64,000 nucleotides of DNA from Plectrocnemia conspersa (Eukaryota > Arthropoda > Insecta > Trichoptera > Polycentropodidae). The stretch covers positions 558,001 to 622,000 of the forward strand of contig VTFK01000177.1 of NCBI GenBank assembly GCA_009617715.1, given 5' to 3'. Both the position numbers and the translations under genes were made by a program. Under the pieces are notes generated by a model. It searched no databases. It worked only from the letters and a program-made list of their open reading frames with translations, and was not told where the DNA came from. Of this stretch, positions 38,201 to 53,200 are shown in pieces. Numbering within the stretch: position 1 is the first letter of the stretch; each line of letters opens with the position of its first letter.

Positions 38201-41200
38201 TTCTACATATTATAATTAATCCAACATAAATATAGATAACTAATCTAATGGATACGATTTTTATATATATTACAATATTTTCCGTTGATACTATTTATTA
38301 AATAATTCATTATAATCAGGAATTTAGAAAATATTATATTATTTATTATAAAAATATTTTTTGTTAATCTTATATTGCAACATAACAGGCGTTAGCCCAA
38401 TGCGTTACAAATGGGTAAAGACAATTAACAACTACTAATTTTAAATTAATATTACTGCTTACTAGCTAAATGTAATTTACCTTAGTTACACGACATATTT
38501 GCGAGATTAGGAAAATCTAGGAAAACCTCATCTGTAATAATTGATTGGAATTATACTCATATTATATTATTCACTAATTCTAATTTATTAGACACGATAG
38601 CAATTGGAAACCACCTGTGTTTATGTATGATTCGAACCAAGGTCTCTCAGGTATTCATCATCGTCTATATTAATTGTTTATTGTACTGATTATAAATAGA
38701 TTGAATAACATAAATACACTAATAAATTTCCAGTATTTTTTTATTATATGTGGATCAAGCGATGTAGTTTTTTGAGATTTTTATGTAACAGAATCTTTTA
38801 ATAAAATATAGCAGGTGTTAAATAGTTGTGTGTATAAAATTGAATCATTCAGCTGTCGATGACATTATTTATTTATAACAAACTGTGTACATAGAATGGC
38901 CATAAGTCACGCAATCGTTTTAATTTCATAGATATGCGTAGTTAATCTAGACCGATCGCTAAATTCTACCGTTTATTTTGGATCGCCAACCAACGTAACG
39001 AAAGCAAACGTACGTCGATGGCAGGGCTTGTCAAGCCGCGGCTGTGGTCGGTGAAAATCAATAAATCTGAGCAGAACAATTGCCAACAATGGCCGATCAT
39101 TCGATCGGCGAAACTGGCCCGTTTTAATTCAAGACACTAATTAATGGCTTTTACCCTTTTCGGGTCCAAAACGCCCCCTCCTGCTAAGCGACGGTTGATT
39201 CTGATTTTAATTAAAAGAAAGTATATTTTTTTAATAAAAGATTGGAATTATGTAAATATGATTGAATAAATAAATTTATTATTCGTTAGTGTTTCATGCA
39301 TAAACGAAATATATTTCTAGTGGTTTGATTGAAAACAGCTCATTTAATATGTATGTGTTTTCAATGCATCGCTTGTGATATTGAGATATAAAGTATTAAC
39401 CTGCAAAACCATTTTAGGCATGACATATATGCCTTTGGACTACTAAAGGTTAAGGCTTGTCTACTTTTATTTCTTTATTTGATGTTTCACATACACTCAT
39501 TGGTAATATATACAACAGTTATTTTTATCCCTAACCCGATATAATGCACTCTTGTTGAACTTGTGCTTGTTTTTTTTAACTATAAGCTGTAATATTTATT
39601 TTGTAGAGACATACAAAATTATAATTTGCCATTATTTTTTATAAATATTTTCACTACCAATTCTATGTAGGTAACTACCCAAAAACAATATATACAAACC
39701 CATAAATGCGTAATAAACTGTTCCAAGAAGTTTAACTAAGCAATACGGATATGGTTTAAATTCTTATTTTCCGTTTTTTTTTATTGTACAAAATTTGCAC
39801 TATCTCGGTGGTCTAAAATATGTCGATTAGTCAACATATTGGTATACTTACCATTGTTAATGAAACCGCAGCCGTTTTACGCAGAGACAACATACATAAA
39901 CAACGTTCTCATTCGAAACAATTTCAATTGTGTCGCTTGAATGGGACGACACGGAGCGTTCTTATCAACATTCAACACTACTGTTGAATGCTCTACAATG
40001 CCAGCATGAATCAAATCTAATTTTACATCTACTCGTGTCGATCCGAAAGATTAAACTTTGGCTGATTTCAATTAAAGATTTCTAAAGTGTAGTAATATCA
40101 AATCTGGAGATTGGCCCATCAAACGTCATGCCGATGGAAATTTATGGAAATTTATTCGAAGAAGTACCATGACAGGTTGCAGCTCAGAATTGAAGCTCAA
40201 AATTTGCATTATACACAGTGTAAAATAAAATTTAACTGAAGTATTATAGAACAGTGTTTAGTGTTGTGGAACGCTTTGAATAGTTTGTGGGTCAAAAATG
40301 TACGTACTCGGCTTTTTAACTGAAGTATAATAGAACAGTGTTTAGTTTGTTGCTACAGGTGATTGTCTTTTAATTTTTTTTTTTTTAATAAAAGAGCAAG
40401 GTTAATATGTATGTATTTAAATAATCATATGTGTGAATAAATAGTTTTGATTTTTTTTATTGCTACAAATTAATATTTTTTACAATTATAATATTTAGTG
40501 GACATTTTTTATTCATATTTAGTTTTAAACACTTTTTTGATAGAAAGATGTTCTCTGCACAGTCTAGCAAAAAAGCTTATTAACTCAACAGCTAATTATA
40601 CGACTTGATTTTTTTCAATTAAGGAATTGATGTCAAAAATAAAATTGAACACCAGAGTATATTGGTTAAAAAATCAGTGAATTAGATGGACTTAATAAAT
40701 TACCTATATGACATATTTCGGACTATTAGGAATGATTTTGATCCTCAAAAAAGCCAAAAATATTATTTTTGCATTTATCTAAATACAAATATTGAACCAT
40801 TTTTTTCACAAATTTTTCCCAATTATTTTATATCTTAAAAATCAACAAAAAATAGAAATTTTTTTTAGATACCAAATATTTCCAAATTTTCGTTAAATAA
40901 ATACTACGTAGCATAATTCCATAAATAAATTTGTTTGTGTATTGATTTTAATCTTCTTTTGCCAGCAAATTTACTTAAATGACTTTATTTTTTATTATGG
41001 AAGTGGAATTAATCATATTAAATTTCTATCTATCGCAATATATAGTCGCAAATTAATCTTTTACCTACAAATTTACATTTAATAGTTTGACCCGAGTTAG
41101 ATAATTAAAAAATACTGGTATTTAACATAGTAATCTAAAAATTTTGTTAGTACAAAATATAGTATTGCTATAATGCAAAAAATCATAATTACAAATTAAG

Positions 41201-44200
41201 AAAAAGTTAAATTATCTCAAAAATAAATATAATATATACTACTTTTGCATGTTTGTGATTATTGACTTTTATATACTTTTAACTAAATTTAGGGTTTTAA
41301 TTTTTAATTATTTTTAAAGTTAAAATATAATAAAATGGTGTTTACAAATCGCTACAAAAATGCTTCATATTTTTTCGTATATAATATTTGATCAGAATTT
41401 TAAGTTATTTTTATATGCTTTATTCATTATTTTAGTGAAATATAACTTAAACAATATTTTTGCATTAAATATAATAAAATATATATTATATATATAAATT
41501 AAGCCAAAAAATAATATACCTAGCTCAAAAAAAAAAGCCACGAATTTTTTTCCTAAAATATTTTTTTTTGTCTGTATTTACAGATTTTTAATTTATACAA
41601 TATTTATCTGGAATAACACTTCATTATTTTTGCATCAAAATACTTTAAAATTGTATATACAATCAGAACTAAAAAATTGCTAAAAAATGATACGTATTTA
41701 TTTTCTAGAAAATCGTTTTGTTTTTCGTATCATATTTTTTTGACAAGCATTAAAAGTTTTTTATATTATATTTGTTCATATAATTTATTCATTATTTTGC
41801 TGGAATTACACTTAAACATTTTTTGCCCCAAAATATAATTGAACTCGCAATAAAGTAAAATTTTCTATTATATAAAAATCGCTATAATCTTATTTCCCCT
41901 CTAAAACATCGTTATTTTTCGTATATTATTTTTTGATCAGGATTTACAGTTGTTTATTTTTATGTAATATCACTTTATTTTTTAAATAAAATAAAATTGT
42001 TTATAAAAATTCAGTCAAAATATAAAATTAGCTAAAAAATGCTACGTATTATTTTTAAAACATTTTTCGTAAATATATTTTTTGATTAGTATTCAAAGAT
42101 TTTTTATATTATAATCGCTTATATAATGTATGCATTATTTTTCTGGAATTACAATTTAACAATATTTTTTCATTAAAATATAATAAAATTGTATATAAAA
42201 ATTTAGTCTAAATATAACAAAATTAGCTAAAAAAATGCTACGCATTTTTTTAAACATCATTTGCTTTTCATAAATTATTTTTTGTGTTTATTTTATTATA
42301 ATCCCTCTTTGAATTTATGCATATTTTTTCTAAAATTCAACTTCAACCTTAATTTTTTTACATTAATTGAATTATTTTAATATTATCGATATTAAGTAAA
42401 ATATGTATACTTAATATAAAATGACTAATATAAAAAAATCACAGTACAATTTTACATATACATAAATCACGTTAATTAATCATTGTTTAATAAAAAATTA
42501 TAATATTTTTTTCTGTATTAGTATGTGTGTTAGTAAAAATTTAGGTTTTCTCATTTTAAATATTCATAATTAAAATCATAATGCTGGGACTTAGTTTTAG
42601 AATCAATTACAACGTAAAATAAATTATGAAATTTAAATAAACATTATTTAAAATATTTATATAGAATTTTAAGTAAAAACTAATAACCGAAAATCATTTT
42701 AAAAACTGTAAAACTATAATTTGAGTTATACATTATATTTTATAAATATATTGTAGAATATAAATTAAAAAGTATCTAGTTTAAATAGTTCTACTTATCA
42801 TATAGCCATCATGACGCATTGGGAAAATTGGTCATGGTAATTAAATTTGTAATAAAAAATATATTTTCGGGACCATCAATATTTAATAAATAGTTAATTA
42901 ATAAAACTAATAGATTTATCTCCATCAAATTGCCGTTTAATCGTTGTAGCAAACAAACAATCATACGTATCCGAGCGGATGTACATTAACAGTAGCATAT
43001 AAATTGCACTTATTAGCAGACACGGCATCCCAAAATAGCTTATTCAAGAATGTACAGATTTGGAATCTGTTGTATTACATATTTTATAATCACAAAGATC
43101 ATTATTTACTTTTATAAAGATACATATTTTAAGAACATTTATATTTAAAATTATGATAATATACCTTACCAAAAAATGATATAGTTGAAAGTATTATAGT
43201 GTCTAATATTCTATTTCACAGTTCCATGGCAAGCTGGGTAACTATTTGATTTATTTAATAGTTACCCAGTCCTTTTTATTTTTTTGAGGGCAAAAATACC
43301 CGCGTTTCAATCAATAGCTAGCATTTTTTTAGAGGTATTTTATGTTATTTAATGTATATTCGTTTATGGTTCTTATAAAGTTTTTTCATTATTAAATTAG
43401 AATGATTTTAAAAATTAAAAGTATTATTTATATTAAACCAATTCTTGGATTGGTAAAAAAAAGAGACAAGTAATCGATTCTTTTAAGATGTGGTATTAAA
43501 GAACGGTTAAATTTATTTGAGAGTATTTCTTTTTATGTAGTTTTCTTTTTATGAAAACTACATAAAAAGATGTGATGGTTAAAACTAATGTTTATATTAT
43601 AATATATACTTTGGGATAAAAAAGCTTTAATTCGAAGATAGACTGTCAAGGTCTTCGGATACATAGAGAGAATAAAAATTTAGTATTAAAAACCCATACT
43701 AACAAAAAAGTAAATTTGTATACCACCCTGTATAGACACGAGCCTTGAACAGAAAGTTCATAAACTCTTTTATGGGACTATTATATTATATTTAAGGAAT
43801 TCTTTATTTGAGTTAGTTTTCAATTCAATCGATGTTTTATGCTCCCAAGCGTGCTTCAAATACGCGGAACATGGGCAAAAAGAAATTTAATTGTGTTTGT
43901 TTGTGTATTTTGGTGTATTTTCCGCCGTCATTGCTTAATTCTCTTTTCTAAAAATAGCCATAGGAATCTCGTAGGATTTTAACGGGTAAACTGGCGAGTT
44001 TTGCGGTTTTCCTGTTTCATTTTAGGGTAGGGGTTTCGCAAATTTTAGTATTCAAAGTATTTGCGGCTAGACTTTCGTTAATCCGATTATCAAAATTAAG
44101 TAATAATATTATAAAATCAAGTATGTGGAAGATATGCTATCAAATATAATTTATGAGACAAATATGTATTGTATACAATCTGAAAACTATATTTGTTTTA

Positions 44201-47200
44201 TTATTGTGTATGAAGAAAAATTGTGTACAATTTTTCTGTATTTTAATAATCATTTCAATGTGGGTATTCTATTCTATATGGCAGCATAATAGTATTATGT
44301 TTTAAATAGGGATTACCTAAGGAAAATTTCTTCTTAGAATTATTGAATGCATGTGGATAGCCTGTTGTGCAGATGATGTGCTGTATCTTCTACATGATTT
44401 ATTTATACGTTCAGGGTCACAAGTCTGTCTCTTGATGTATTATATAATCGTAATTATATAGTAGTAGTTATTATTAATGATTGTGTGTAGTTAGAAATCA
44501 AATTAGCTCGAGTAAATTTTTTATGCAATGGTGTATTAAATCATTATTTGGTAAATCTGAAGTATCATTAGGTATTTTTCAATAAGGTAAAGTCTTAATA
44601 TAATTCGATTGTTTTAAATTTTTGATTTTGATTATTTATTTTTTAATCGCAGAATATGTTTTTTAGATAAACATCTTTATGAAATATTTATTTTTCTTAT
44701 TATATTATAATTAAAAATTCTATAGCTATTTTTGTTAAATATGTTTTGAGCATGTGCAGTAGTTTTTTTTATCGATTGATTTAAAATAGTTTGGTGCATA
44801 TGTACAAAAAAATTTAAGTCTAATTAAGCATAGTTATATTTTTTTATTATAGTATTATAAAGAAATATTGTAGGTATAGTCTTTATTTTCTAATCGATAT
44901 ATTGAATTAATTTATTTAATAAAAATAATTATAAAAATAATTACAGCAGTAAAATTTAAAAATCGCTGAAATATAAATAATGCAATTTTAAACCAAATAT
45001 GCTTTTTTTTAAATCATAGCTAAAATATCAGTATTTAAATAAATTGTGATTTGCTAATATATAAATAATTTTACATATATTTTTGCCACAAAGATAAGAT
45101 ACATATTTTTAATAAAGATTTATATGATTTAGTTATTGTTATTATTATTATAGTAAGGGCGTGAATTAATTGCAATTTAGTTTAAATAGTTTCCAATATA
45201 AATTTAATACTTTGAACTATATATACTTTAGCGTGCGGTTTACTGTTAGAGTACGCACGGGATAAGGATGCCGGTTTGTTATTGTGTCCGTGTACATGTA
45301 TATGAGAGGAAGAAGCGATGTAGCGTGTACTTCGTTGTCTCGCTTTCTCTTTTAAGGACAGTCGCTGATTCGTCAACGCTGGTATTCGTCATTAACATGC
45401 AGTATGCATCTTTTCTGACAGTTGCGAAACGTTTGTTTTCTGTTCAAACCAAAACATAACCTTAAACGAATTTAATAAACTCCAAAAAATAGGGCACACG
45501 TGCAGAGTGGGGTGTATTTCATATATGCGAAACATTAAAATTATAGTGAAAAATAGCGAATTTACAGGGAAAACTTTTTAAGAAAAGTGCATTAATGTAT
45601 TTTCTTTATAGTAATATGAAAAAATACTGTTTATATTTTATATGGGAATTTATATTTTATTTATTGTAGCACGTGTAATTTATTTTTATATCGATTAAAT
45701 AACAAAATATAGACATATAATCGGTACCTTAAAAAAATTATATTAGCTAAGAAAATAAAAATAAAGTAAAGATATTTATACCTGAAATTTTATTTGAAAA
45801 AATTATATTTATTTTCTAAATCTGAAACAATATACCTAATTTTCCAGATTACAGCTTCTACAAAATATAAATTTTACGTATATTTAATCGGTGTCATTTT
45901 TTTTAAAATATATATGCAGTGATTATTTTTATAATAATTATTTTATAGAAAAATAATTTATGAATATTTATTTAAATACGTTTCAATATAATATTGCTTT
46001 TGATTGTGTAGTTATTTTTTTATCGATTGACTAATTATTAAAAAAAAATATATCCTAACAAATAAATAATTACAGCAGTGAATATTAAAGTTTATTGAGA
46101 TAAAAGTATTGCATATTAAAAAAAATTAAAACGACTTTAATATCAAATATTCGAACAATCTTCGCAATCTTCGCTTTGGCATTAGTTTTGTGGCAATGGC
46201 GAGTGATTTACTAGTAGGTTGGTTAGGATCTAATATATTGGTAAAATATACGGATGGTCGCCCACATACGACCACCCGTAAGCTTCGAACGTTCATACAG
46301 ATGTTTAAATAATACGATTATAAATCTAAATTATTCTTTTTTTCCATTCGTGTAACATTCAATCAAGAGTTGCTCACTACTGAAAAGTGGCTATCCGTGA
46401 CTCATATACTCAGCTCAATTGACAACGAAAAACCAGAGAGCAAAGAGATACTGACACCTGCATTTCACTCTCATGACTTTGCAATAATCGCAAAAATATA
46501 AATCTATATTTTTTATAGTTTATTTATTAAATCATAAAATTTCACTATTTATGACATCAAATTTCAGTAATAAAATAGTCGTAAACATACGAGTTTGTGC
46601 GTTGTGAAAAAAAAGGTTTAATGTCTTATCTTTTTACACTTAAAGGTAAATCAATACTACTTTATCGCACAATTAAAAAAATCACCATGTATAACACAAT
46701 TTATATTTTTATTAAAATGTCAATAGACTTGCATTACTAAAAAAATACAGCCTTTCTTTATTTTATTTTTTCCATTCAACCGAACCTATTGTTGTACAAC
46801 ACATTACACCACCTAAAATAGATTTAATAGCTGGCAACACCGGCCTTTCATATTTTTTTTCACAGTGCTAAAGGCACCCGAAAAACTTTTTTAATAAGTT
46901 ATACACGCCATTTTCTTCAAAACGTTCACGTTCATTCCACGCAGACCTTTCAGAGCAAGGTATATGGCCTAATTTTCCGCCGAGACGAATGAAACGTAAG
47001 AAAGGGTTAAACCGGGGGTAGATAGGGTAAAGGGGCGATCCCTGAACCGCTAAACCCTCTCGTTAACACTTTCTTTTGTTTTGCCTTTTGTGGGCCACAA
47101 TGGTTCGACCCGGCTTTTAGAGCCCGGCTTTGGCTTTTAAAAGTCCAAAGTGGTTTCAGGGTTGCCAGCGCCCGCATGCTTTCCCACCGAGCGCTATCGG

Positions 47201-50200
47201 TTTTCCCTTCACGGGGGGAATTTTATCAGTGTGCGAAGAGATTGGCTATTTGTATCATTGTTACAATGGAGAAACGACGCGCTTTGATTAAGTCACTTCC
47301 AGATTTATATTTTATTAGCATTAACAAAAGTTTGAGTATCGCTGGTATGACTTCATTTATAATGTAGTACGTACCTGTAAACCCTTATATCAAACCCTCT
47401 GGATTAAATGTGTTTCAGAACGGTAAACAGTATTATGTAATAGTTTATCTGAATAGCGTATAAAAGCTTCTACTTATTTATACACAAATATAAATTACTT
47501 GTATTTGGAATTATTTTTTGCTATAAATCAATTAAGAGTTTCATGTTTCATTGCTTATCAGTTGGGTTATAATTAAAAATAATTATAATTTTAATTACAT
47601 CGTGAAATGGCATTAGATATCTAAATATATTTTTTATGTTGTATCAAAAATTATGTACCGTGAATTAACTTTAAGTAATAATATGAAAAGGTCGTTGTAG
47701 ATAAATGTAATTAATGGCGGCAGTATCACAAGGAATGACCGTTTATAAAATAATTAGAAACCTGTTGATACTTTAACATGATTTAACTGCATAAGGTTAG
47801 CACCAAATAAGTGTGGCGTTTTCTATAGTGACTCTAATAAACAAATATTTATTTAAAATTAAAGTATTTTTTAATTAGCAACTGTTTGATTCTTGTTTGA
47901 AGTTAATCACAAGAGTAGTTCTGTGAGTTAGCCAAAAACACTTCGCTTATGACTTGGAATAAAGTTCTTTATAGGTATTGAATTCACAATCTCTTCTGTA
48001 CTATCAATGTAGTATAATATGTATTATTTTTGAGGATATTTATGTACATCAGTGAACGTCACAGCATCCACTTTTTATCCTAAACACACGGACACTGTAC
48101 TAGCACAATCATTCTGTAGTTGACAACCAGTTACTGTGATATATATGATTTTTTATTTAAAATTAAAATTGGAAGCTCTGGCGTTCACGGATGTATATAT
48201 TTCCGTCAAGCTCCATATGTATTATGTCGTTTCTCTGAGTAGAATTAATTATTTTTTTAATATTTTTCATATTAGAAAGCAGTTTTAAATATGGTTCCAA
48301 GAAACGGCGTTATCTCATTGTGGTAGAAAAAATATATTAAACGGTCACCACAGAGATAAATATAGCTGAATTATTTGTTGGTAAATTATAAGCATGTTAA
48401 ATGACACAATACTCAATATTATAAAATAGTGTCTCAATGTCGCAACCAAAATAAATTTATAGCTTGTAAAACTGTGGAGTAATTTTAAACTTGTCTTTGA
48501 AGCACTCAATCAGAATGTCATACATAGAATCCGAGTATTTATGAATGTTATTTTTGTTCCCGCAGAACACCGACGTGAAGGAAAGCATAGCAGTGGTGGC
48601 AAAATGTTGTCCAATGGGCCAGAATTTATCTTCGGAGCTGAACACCAAGGGAGAGGTCACGGGTCGGAGCTGCGCCCCTTCGGACCTGCCCTTCAAGCCC
48701 ATATTTTACGACTCCAACCGGACGGACATGTGGCTGTACGACAGCAACGACTGGCGGGTCATAGTTGACAACCCCTGTATATACGGAAAGTAAGTTACGA
48801 GTTTAACTTTTGACCGACCGCAGTTTATTAATAATACAGTCAAAGTTTATTACTCGACAAGACGCCCGGAACCCTTCCGTTTTGATTTAGACAGTTTAGC
48901 TTTGCGCAAGCATGGCAGTGAAATGGGTTATAAATTTTTGACCCTTTGGAGTCAGTATCATTCCTAAGAAGCGGTTTTAATAATTTAATATTTTAATAAC
49001 TGTCTACAGTGAATGAGTTTTGGGAGTATCAATCAAGGATCTGTGATAAATACAATGTACAACAATTTTGTGCTTATTTTTTATGTCTTCTTGTGATGAC
49101 GCTAATCGTGTTTTGTGATGTAACTTCTTGGCTTCGCATTTTTATTGATGCGTCTCATATCGGGTGTCTGCGTTTTCTTCCGACTGCCTGGCGAATCGCA
49201 GATGAGGATGTTTGCGGGTCAATTGCATAATGCATTACTTTTTAGACACACTCACTATATGTGTTTCCGCCTTTAACTAAAAACAGTCTAAAAGTCCACT
49301 TTGACAATCCGTAGAAGACAATAGTATTATGCGCAGGATACAGCGCATTGCCTATCGCGCATCCTTTTCATACAAAGAGTAGTTTTAGCGGTACTTATGA
49401 TTGAATAACGTCTCAGGATGGATTTACTAATAATAACAACGCAATTGTTTGAGTACATAATCTCATTGTATTAAAAAATATGGCGCGTGGAATGAAAAAA
49501 AGAATGACCTCTTAATTATTAAAAAAATGTGCAGGTAGCTAAAAACTTACGTCATATTTATTTTCTTCTTGTAAATCTTCATTTGCAACATGAGAGGTGA
49601 TAGCCAGATGGGTTTAAACGGGGTTTCAACGTATGTTTTTTTTTATTAATAATGAAGTATTTTATATTTATTTTAAGAACGATATACCTACGCATGAAGA
49701 GAAATAACAGCTCACTTATTAATTAGTCACTGGCGCCTAAAGGGTTAAAATAAAAATGCTAGAGTTTTATAATAAAAAAAATTGAAAATCGTCTTATATA
49801 TAAATACATTTTATAAACAAAAGCAAAAATTAATTTTCAAAAATAAATAGTAAAAAAATAGTTTTTAAATAAATAAATTTAAATTTATTTATTTTTTATT
49901 TAAAAGTGTATTTGCTATTATAAACTAATATCGTATCTTCCAGTTTCTGCTCCTCTGATTTATGTTGATTGTTTATGAGAGAACCAGACTCTTTGTTATT
50001 GTCTTATATATGTTATTAGACTGCGTAAAGCAAGGTTCAAAATCAGTAAAATTCATAATCCATAATGTATAATCCGGAGATGATGCGTTTGCTACTTATT
50101 CGGTCAAGGTATATATTGACTTTCGGTCTTGTTCAAAGTTCTTAAGCAAGTAGTTTGAAACTGTTAATGGATACCGTTTATTAAATGAATGTCGAGAATT

Positions 50201-53200
50201 TTTTTGTTTCTTATAAAATCCAAAATCACATATTTTAGTTTAATGAGTCTATTTTAGTAATTTTTTTCAGGGGTGGGGGAGTTGGCCAGCCAGTGGTCGT
50301 TTTTAAATATTTCGATTTCTTTAAGATTCATAGTATTTCATTGTGAATTTTTGACTTCTGAGAAGTGATAATTGTTTTTGCGCACTCCTATTGCCCAGAA
50401 TTCGGTTTGAATACACTTTGACCAATATTCTTATATATGAAGTCCGCAGTAATATCGTTAAGAATAGGTATCATATTTTTATAACACCATGTAGTAATAT
50501 GCACGATGCGACGTCTGTCTGTACTTCTTTTTCCGCTAATTTAATTTTATTTAATTTGTGGGATAAATATTTTAAAATTGACCTTTTAGTCTTAAAACTT
50601 TTATTAGGTTAGGTTTGGGTTTGAACAGAAAACGGACGTTTCGCAACTGGAAAATATTGAGTTTCATAGCATATAATTTCACTTGCGCCTATTAGTTTCA
50701 TTATATTTGGACTTTACTAGTGAAAATATAAATTCATTGAAAAATACATATTCACTGTAGCATTCATATATCGCATGTAAATAAAAAGTATATAAATGTA
50801 TATATTACTACGTATGTAAAGGCTTAAATTATATAATTTTACTAGTACCTGACAGATTAATTATATTTTCATTAGTAAAAATATCTATCTACCAGTGAAA
50901 ATGTATTCTGATATAATTTCACTGAAATGACATATTTAAAAAAATATTTTCAGGATAGATTCGACTGTTTTTTTATATTTTCTTTGAGGGATAATAATTG
51001 TTTTATGATCAGGTACTTAAGATTTTTATAAAGAAGAAGGCTAAAAATTGGCGAGTCATTGATCGTTTTTTCAATATTTTGATTTCATTAAAATTTATAG
51101 TATTTTATTAATTGAAATACATTTTTCTGGCCAAATTCAAGGAAGGCTGTATCTGTCTTCTTTTCAAATGATGTTCTTGATCGCCTACTTATTGTAAAAT
51201 ATGATTTTTTAAGGACCAAACAACGTAATATTATTCGAAGAATGTCCTGATAATAAACGAGTTTACATTAACACCAACCTAACGTTTCGTCCCCATTTTC
51301 CAATATCCCAAATCGAGAGGCAATAACATCAATACATTTCCGTCAAACCGCAACGGCGCGAACGCATCATTTATTTTTTGGGAACTCTTATATATATTTA
51401 TAAAAGGTCCCGGCCCTCGGCAGCAGGATGACCCTTATTCCCTTCGCGCGTGCGAGTGTGTGTCTGTGTGCTCATCTAATCTATATGGGATATCCCGAGG
51501 GAGCCAGAGGGTCACTTAACGATGTCAATAGGACCCGTTCTGGATATAGGCCTCTCGTACAATGCGGCACGCGAACCGTGATGCTTTAAAGCACTTGTCG
51601 AAAATCGATGAGCACTCCCGCGGGATTGCCATTTTTTTCCTGTCCTACATGTCTTTGAGCACTGATCCGAATCTGTCAAAACTTAAAAGAGATATCCCTG
51701 CGTCGTGTCCATGTCACATTTCACGCGAGTGCCTTTTGTGATAGCTTATCGTTTATGTCTTGACATTTTTTCTTCTCCTTTGACGGGGGACTCTCATAGG
51801 TAGTAACGTTTCATGTTACGTATAATATATTTATTTATGGGAATATATCAATCGTTGCTACAAAGTAGTGAATTAAAGGTTAAAATAACACAAAAATATA
51901 TTATAAGATTTCAACTAATATTCCCATACTTTATTCATTTTTGCTTATTTTATCTCAACAATGTCGTAGCTATTATTTTAATTTAGTTAAGATTTTTTCT
52001 TTGCTAAACCAATGCTAGTTTTTCGTATCTTTTTACTATATGTAAAAAGAGAAAAATCTAGTCTACCCTATTCTCCCATTATCTAAAAAGTCAATTATAG
52101 TTTATGTAACATTGCAAAATATATTGTTTTACTGTGTTAATTTGTTTATGCACTTTAGGGTGCAAAATTACACCAATGATAATCTTAGAAATACGGTTTT
52201 CGTCTGTGTCGTTCCATGGTAAATAGCCTCTCATGCCTCTCAAAGGCAGTGACAAAATTAATCAATGCAAAAATCAAGGTTTATATTGTATATTTTATAT
52301 TGTGCGTATAAATTAGCTTAACATTTCTTTAACTTTATAATTTAAAATCTTGCTACATAGTTAACATAATATAACACGCTGTTAAATTATAACTGTCGAC
52401 AGGCTCTAGTAGACCAGAAACACGGGGTTTGTCCGTATTAATCTATGGCCACTTTTATGCCTCTCAAAATAAGTTATTTGATTCTAAAATCCAAGTCGAT
52501 GTAGTCTATACAGAACTTCAAAAATCATTCGACAAAGTTAATTAAATTCCGTTTTTCCAACGATTTTGTTAGTTTTTTTGAAATTTAGACAGTACTCGTT
52601 GATTTGACGAGTACTTAACTTTTTCTGCAGTACCGCAGCGATAACAATTTAAAATATGTATCATATGCGGATGACCTAAATGTATTGCCTCTATTGGGGG
52701 TCTCCGGCCAGTTGCATGGTTACGACACGTTTTAACAAAAAAAGGAAATAACAACTCATTCGGACAAAAGGTCTAACTAACAAAGAATAATGCTATACTA
52801 ATACAATCGCGTAACTGAACCAAGTTTGTTGACTATTTTTTTATATCTAAGAGAAAAAAGTGAAAAACTTAAAAAATGTATACGTATAATTGAAATAATT
52901 CTAGAGAAAAAAATACTAATTCAAAAATATTAAATTATACATATTAAAATCTTACACTCTCGAATATAATATATAAATCTATATAATGATTGCGGCCTTT
53001 GCCAGGTGGAATTTTTTATGTTGGCTGTGAAGTCGAAGTTGGAGTCGTAAAAATCGGACGACTCCGATTCCTTTTTAACCCTTTCCACCCCGACCAATAA
53101 CTTTTCAATTGTTCGTCGTGCGCCATGCGCGAACAAAACATGCACTTATTCGTAGTTATTCATAGACACATACAATGGCGCGGCACTAATCCAAGCGAAT

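Larger units (their letters stand above)
23253..48565 (+). other. Intron 1 of the Methuselah-like gene (25.3 kb)
   Basis: No nested host gene was recognised on either strand. It holds LINE remnants, an array of about 190-bp units, several hairpins, extremely AT-rich stretches with long T runs (about 28.6-32 kb and 40.4-42.8 kb) and GC-richer islands at about 38.9-39.2 and 46.9-47.3 kb. Confidence 0.65.

Noticed and set aside
45182..45459. Overlapping 63-64 codon frames on both strands
   Set aside because: No homology, no splice context; chance frames in a slightly GC-richer patch of intron 1.
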